NCBI RefSeq assembly: GCF_025821665.1
Contig: NZ_JACKSJ010000098.1
Span: 24,223 to 88,222, forward strand
Direction of reading: 5' to 3'
Length of the DNA: 64,000 bases
Source: [Mycobacterium] manitobense
GTDB taxonomy: Bacteria > Actinomycetota > Actinomycetes > Mycobacteriales > Mycobacteriaceae
In this document: one piece after another, positions 60,634 to 64,000 of the stretch
Position numbering within the stretch: the first letter of the stretch is position 1
Layout: each line of letters starts with the position of its first letter
Program-made: the position numbers and the translations under genes
The notes under the pieces: generated by a model
What the model was told of the DNA's origin: nothing
Databases searched by the model: none
The model's input: the letters and a program-made list of their open reading frames with translations, nothing else

Positions 60634-62067
60634 ATGCGCCCCGGCGGGCAGGATCTGAACCCGAGGAGACCGAATCCTCTGGCCCGCCGCGTGTTCAGCG
60701 GGCACCGGCCCACGGCCGCCGGTGACCTGTCGGTCGAGACGCAGGGCATCGCACCCATCCCCGTCGGCGCACGCTACGGCACACCCCGTCGGCTGTTCAC
60801 CGTGTGGTTCGCGCCGCAAGTCAACATGGCCGGCCTGTTCACCGGCACGCTCGCGATCGCGCTCGGCCTCGGCTTCTGGCTCGGCCTGCTGGCCATGGCG
60901 ATCGGCACGGTGCTCGGCGCGGCGCTGGTGGCCTACCTCTCCACCTGGGGACCACGTACCGGCACGGCCCAGCTGCCCATGTCGCGGATGGCGTTCGGCG
61001 GCGGTGTCGCACTGCCGGCGTCGCTGCAGTGGCTGTCGTCGATCGCGTGGGACGCGCTGGTGGGACTGTTCGGTGCGGAGGCGCTCTCGGCGCTGCTCGG
61101 TCTGCCGTTCTGGCTGGCGGCGCTGCTCGTGCTCGGCGCGCAGGGCGTCATCGGTTACATCGGCTACGAACTGATCCACCGCGTGCAGGCAGTGCTGACG
61201 GTGGTGCTGTTCGCCACCTTCGTGGCATTCGCGGCGAAACTCGTCACCGGCCACGAGATCATCACGCCCACAACGGTATCGGGTGCCGACCTCACCGGTG
61301 CGTTCGTCCTCGAGGTGACCATCGCGTTCAGTCTCGCGGTGTCGTGGACGACCTACGCCGCCGACTTCTCCCGCTACCTGCCCGCGGAGTCCTCGCCCAC
61401 CCGCGTGTTCGGCTTCGTGTTCGGCGCGATCGTGTCGGCCTACATCTTCGTCCAGGGCATTGGCATCGCCGCGGGAAACGTGCTGCCCGACCACACTGCC
61501 GAAGGTGTGCGCGCGGTGATGGGCGGCGGCGTGCTCGGCGGCGTCGCGCTGCTCGTCATCGCGTTGGCGTCCATCGGGTCAGGGGTGATGACCGACTACG
61601 GCGGATCGCTGGCTCTGCAGACCCTGGGCGTGCGGGTGCGAAGACCGGTCTCGGCCGTCATCGTTGCGGCGCTCGCCTTCGCGTTGATCCTGTGGCTGCA
61701 CGCGGCGCACACGGCCAGCCGGTTCCAGGACGTGCTGTTGATGGTCGGCTACTGGGTACCGGCGTTCGTCGCGGTGGTGATCGTCGACTGGCTGATCAGG
61801 GCCCGGGGACAACGGGCGACGATCGACCCGGCCGAGGAGTCCCCGGACCGCCGGAACGCACTGGTCGCGGTGGCGGTGTTCGTGCTCGCCTACGTCGCCG
61901 CGATCCCGTTCATGTACACCTCGCTGATCGAGGGACCGGTCGCGCGGGCCTGGCACGGCGCTGACATCGCCTATCTGGTCAATTTCCTGGTCGCCGCCGT
62001 CCTGTACGGCGGCTACCGCCTCCTGAGCGGGCGAGCCGAGGTCACCGCGGGCGCAAGTCCAGGGTGA
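60634..62067 (+). CDS. NCS1-family permease (cytosine/purine-type)
   Basis: 477 residues from ATG 60634; no strong Shine-Dalgarno, and it starts 8 bp after the LuxR stop. After a hydrophilic N-terminus (ETQGIAPIPVGARYGTPRRL) come about twelve helices with FTVWFAPQVNMAGLFTGTLA, GTAQLPMSRMAFGGG and TTYAADFSRYLPAESSP, the NCS1 signatures for uptake of nucleobases or related compounds. Likely controlled by the upstream regulator. Confidence 0.85.
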   Translation: MRPGGQDLNPRRPNPLARRVFSGHRPTAAGDLSVETQGIAPIPVGARYGTPRRLFTVWFAPQVNMAGLFTGTLAIALGLGFWLGLLAMAIGTVLGAALVAYLSTWGPRTGTAQLPMSRMAFGGGVALPASLQWLSSIAWDALVGLFGAEALSALLGLPFWLAALLVLGAQGVIGYIGYELIHRVQAVLTVVLFATFVAFAAKLVTGHEIITPTTVSGADLTGAFVLEVTIAFSLAVSWTTYAADFSRYLPAESSPTRVFGFVFGAIVSAYIFVQGIGIAAGNVLPDHTAEGVRAVMGGGVLGGVALLVIALASIGSGVMTDYGGSLALQTLGVRVRRPVSAVIVAALAFALILWLHAAHTASRFQDVLLMVGYWVPAFVAVVIVDWLIRARGQRATIDPAEESPDRRNALVAVAVFVLAYVAAIPFMYTSLIEGPVARAWHGADIAYLVNFLVAAVLYGGYRLLSGRAEVTAGASPG

Positions 62068-62121
62068 CGACCACGAACTTTCCGGGGTCCCCTCGACCGC
62101 CGCGGAGACCACGCTTGATGC

Positions 62122-62787
62122 ATGGACGTCTACGAGGCAGTGACCACCCGCCGCGCGGTCCGCGGATTCACCGACCGCCCAGTGCCGATGGAGACCCTGG
62201 AGAAGGTGTTGTCGGCGGCGGCGTGGGCCCCGTCGGGATCGAACATCCAGCCGTGGCACATCTACGTGCTGACCGGTGAACCGCTGGCCCGGCTCAAGAA
62301 GATCGCCGTCGAACGGGTGGCCGCGGGTGACCCATGGGACGAGCGCGAGTACGTGATGTACCCGCCCGACATGACGTCCCCCTACGCCGATCGGCGGGCC
62401 GCATTCGGCAAGGAGCGCTACGCCGCGCTGGGTATCGAGCGCGGGGACTGGGAGGCCCGCATCCGCGCCGCGATCGGAAACTGGGACTGCTTCGGCGCCC
62501 CGGCCGCCCTGTTCTGCTACATCGACCGCGGGCTCGGGGTGGCCCAGTGGTCGGACCTCGGGATGTACCTGCAGACAGTGATGCTGCTGCTGCGCGCCGA
62601 AGGTCTGCACAGCTGCCCGCAGATGGCGTGGTCACAGGTGCGACGGACGGTCGCCGACGCCATCTCGCCGCCCGAGCACCTGATGCTGTTCTGCGGCATG
62701 TCGATCGGCTACGAGGACGTCACCAAGGCGCTTCCCCGCACCGGCCGCGCACCGCTCGAGGAGACCGTCACCTTCATCACAGACTGA
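62122..62787 (+). CDS. Nitroreductase family protein (FMN)
   Basis: 221 residues. MDVYEAVTTRRAVRGFTDRP (the family RRSxR start), AAWAPSGSNIQPWHIYVLTG, GLGVAQWSDLGMYLQTVMLL and LFCGMSIGYEDVTKALPRTG are classical FMN nitroreductase segments. These reduce nitro compounds, quinones or act in small-molecule catabolism. It lies between the permease and the second LuxR-type gene on the same strand. Confidence 0.9.
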   Translation: MDVYEAVTTRRAVRGFTDRPVPMETLEKVLSAAAWAPSGSNIQPWHIYVLTGEPLARLKKIAVERVAAGDPWDEREYVMYPPDMTSPYADRRAAFGKERYAALGIERGDWEARIRAAIGNWDCFGAPAALFCYIDRGLGVAQWSDLGMYLQTVMLLLRAEGLHSCPQMAWSQVRRTVADAISPPEHLMLFCGMSIGYEDVTKALPRTGRAPLEETVTFITD

Positions 62788-62833
62788 CGGCCGGCCGAGC
62801 CTTGCCGGTAGGGTCGTCGCCACGGTGGAGGCG

Positions 62834-64000
62834 ATGGCAGGCAGAGGCCGAGGGCAACGGTTACGCGGACGCTCCGGCGAATCCGAAGCGCTGCGCGCAC
62901 TGCTGGCGGCGGCGCGGTCCGGCAGTGGCCAGGCCCTGGTGCTGCGCGGCGAGGCCGGCGTGGGCAAGACGGCCCTGCTCGAACAGCTCGTCGAGAGCGC
63001 CGCCGGATTCCACATCGCCCGCGTCGGCGGCGTGGAATCCGACATGGAACTCGCCTTCGCAGGCCTTCAGCAACTGTGCGCGCCGCTGCTCGGGCAGCTC
63101 GACTCGCTGCCCGAACCCCAACGCGAGGCACTCAACGTCGCCTTCGGCCGCGGTGCGGGCCCGACCCCCGACCGGTTCCTCGTCGGGCTCGCGGTGTTGA
63201 GCCTGATGGCCGCCGCCGCCGACGACCAACCCCTGCTGTGCATCGTCGACGACGCCCAGTGGCTCGACGAGGTGTCGGTGCAGACGCTGGCGTTCGTCGC
63301 CCGCCGGCTACTCGCCGAGCCGGTCGCCATCGTGTGCGCGGCGCGCGACGAGGGCGCGGAGGCGCTGGCCGGCCTGCCCACACTGGCCGTCGGCGGCCTG
63401 TCCGACAGCGACGCCCGCGAGCTGCTCGACTCCGTGATGGTGGGCCGCATCGACCCGCGGGTGCGCGACCGCGTGGTCGCCGAGACCCGGGGCAACCCGC
63501 TGGCCCTGCTGGAAGTGCCGCGCAACAACCCGTCGTCCGAACTCGGCGGCGGCTACTTCGCCGTCGGCGCCGGCCGGTCAGCGGGCCAGATCGAAGAGGG
63601 CTTCATCCGCCGCATCGAGGCGCTGCCGCACGACACCCGCAAACTGCTGCTGCTCGCGGCCGCCGAACCCGTCGGCGACGCCGCCGTGTTCCTGGGCGCC
63701 GCAACTCATCTCGGGATTCCGGTCGGCGCGCTCGGCCCCGCCGAGGCCGAAGAGCTGATCGAGTTCGCGGGCCGGATCCGGTTCCGCCACCCGCTGGTGC
63801 GCTCGGCCGTCTACCGCGCGGCCGACCTCTCCGAACGCCGCGCCGTGCATCAGGCGCTGGCCGACGCCACCGACCCGGAGCTCGACCCCGACCGTCGGGC
63901 CTGGCACGCCGCCACCGCGGCCACCGGACCCGACGACGCCGTCGCCGCCGAACTCGAAGCCTCGGCCGATCGTGCGCAGAGCCGCGGCGGCATCGCGGCC
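62834..64000 (+). CDS. Second LuxR/ATP-binding regulator, 5' part only
   Basis: 389 codons are visible from ATG 62834 (MAGRGRGQRLRGRSGESEA) to the window end; a GTG at 62825 is an alternative start. Walker A is GEAGVGKTALL and the Walker B-type segment is LLCIVDDAQWLDEVSV. The sequence follows the gene at 57842 almost segment by segment (for example VESDMELAF, LLAEPVA, DARELLDSV, AQSRGGIAA), so it is a paralogue, and the missing 3' end should carry a LuxR helix-turn-helix. Confidence 0.85.
   Translation, partial: MAGRGRGQRLRGRSGESEALRALLAAARSGSGQALVLRGEAGVGKTALLEQLVESAAGFHIARVGGVESDMELAFAGLQQLCAPLLGQLDSLPEPQREALNVAFGRGAGPTPDRFLVGLAVLSLMAAAADDQPLLCIVDDAQWLDEVSVQTLAFVARRLLAEPVAIVCAARDEGAEALAGLPTLAVGGLSDSDARELLDSVMVGRIDPRVRDRVVAETRGNPLALLEVPRNNPSSELGGGYFAVGAGRSAGQIEEGFIRRIEALPHDTRKLLLLAAAEPVGDAAVFLGAATHLGIPVGALGPAEAEELIEFAGRIRFRHPLVRSAVYRAADLSERRAVHQALADATDPELDPDRRAWHAATAATGPDDAVAAELEASADRAQSRGGIAA

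Overview
The window comes from a high-GC actinobacterium, almost certainly a mycobacterium and probably a fast-growing Mycolicibacterium-type species. This rests on an mmpS-mmpL pair with its TetR regulator, a DUF7159-type proline/threonine-rich membrane protein, a secreted DUF3298 (MPT64-like) protein, deazaflavin/F420-type oxidoreductases, two VapBC modules and many GTG starts. No rRNA, tRNA, CRISPR array or complete insertion sequence was found by reading.

Layout. 0-7.8 kb is chromosomal backbone: the end of a ThrE-type exporter, a small CdiI_2-like protein, a beta-propeller lipoprotein, secreted and membrane proteins, and the DUF7159 protein. About 7.85-8.46 kb holds a heavily frameshifted remnant of an SMC-type ATPase that resembles the C-terminus of Wadjet JetC. 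From about 8.8 to 24 kb lies a defence island with visibly lower GC (sampled lines near 47% against about 65-70% in the flanks). It holds a PIN_8-type protein, then a tightly coupled operon: C5-cytosine DNA methyltransferase, a DptF-like AAA ATPase, an unrecognised 519-residue protein, and a 1633-residue DptH-like protein with a PD-(D/E)XK motif and a HerA/FtsK-type ATPase domain. A Vsr endonuclease follows. Next come a small conserved protein on the other strand and a large P-loop GTPase. The right edge (23.8-25 kb) is degenerate. This operon is the best candidate for a little-described system. It looks like a DndFGH-type restriction arm joined to 5-methylcytosine marking instead of phosphorothioation. 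That role is an inference from motifs and gene order.

25-38.7 kb returns to backbone: an F420-type oxidoreductase, a truncated TetR, small secreted and membrane proteins, a PIF1-like helicase with a C-terminal BRCT domain, VapBC, an MFS exporter, mmpL-mmpS with a TetR regulator and a 23-bp palindrome in the promoter, an uncharacterised mycobacterial protein and a second VapBC. 38.97-43.3 kb holds a second unusual cassette: a reverse transcriptase co-transcribed with a large polytopic membrane protein, and a divergent secreted RNase T2. Two near-identical palindromes flank it.

43.3-64 kb is metabolic: an EamA exporter, a deazaflavin nitroreductase, a YdcF-like protein, a broken PPOX gene, DUF3060, an AhpD-like protein, a luciferase-like oxidoreductase, a thiolase diverging from a carotenoid oxygenase-HxlR operon, an NmrA-like reductase, and an F420/PPOX protein. 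It continues with a LysR gene diverging from a citrate-type transporter/AtuA/AtuA-like operon, and ends with two paralogous large LuxR-type ATPase regulators flanking an NCS1 permease and a nitroreductase. The second LuxR gene runs off the window.
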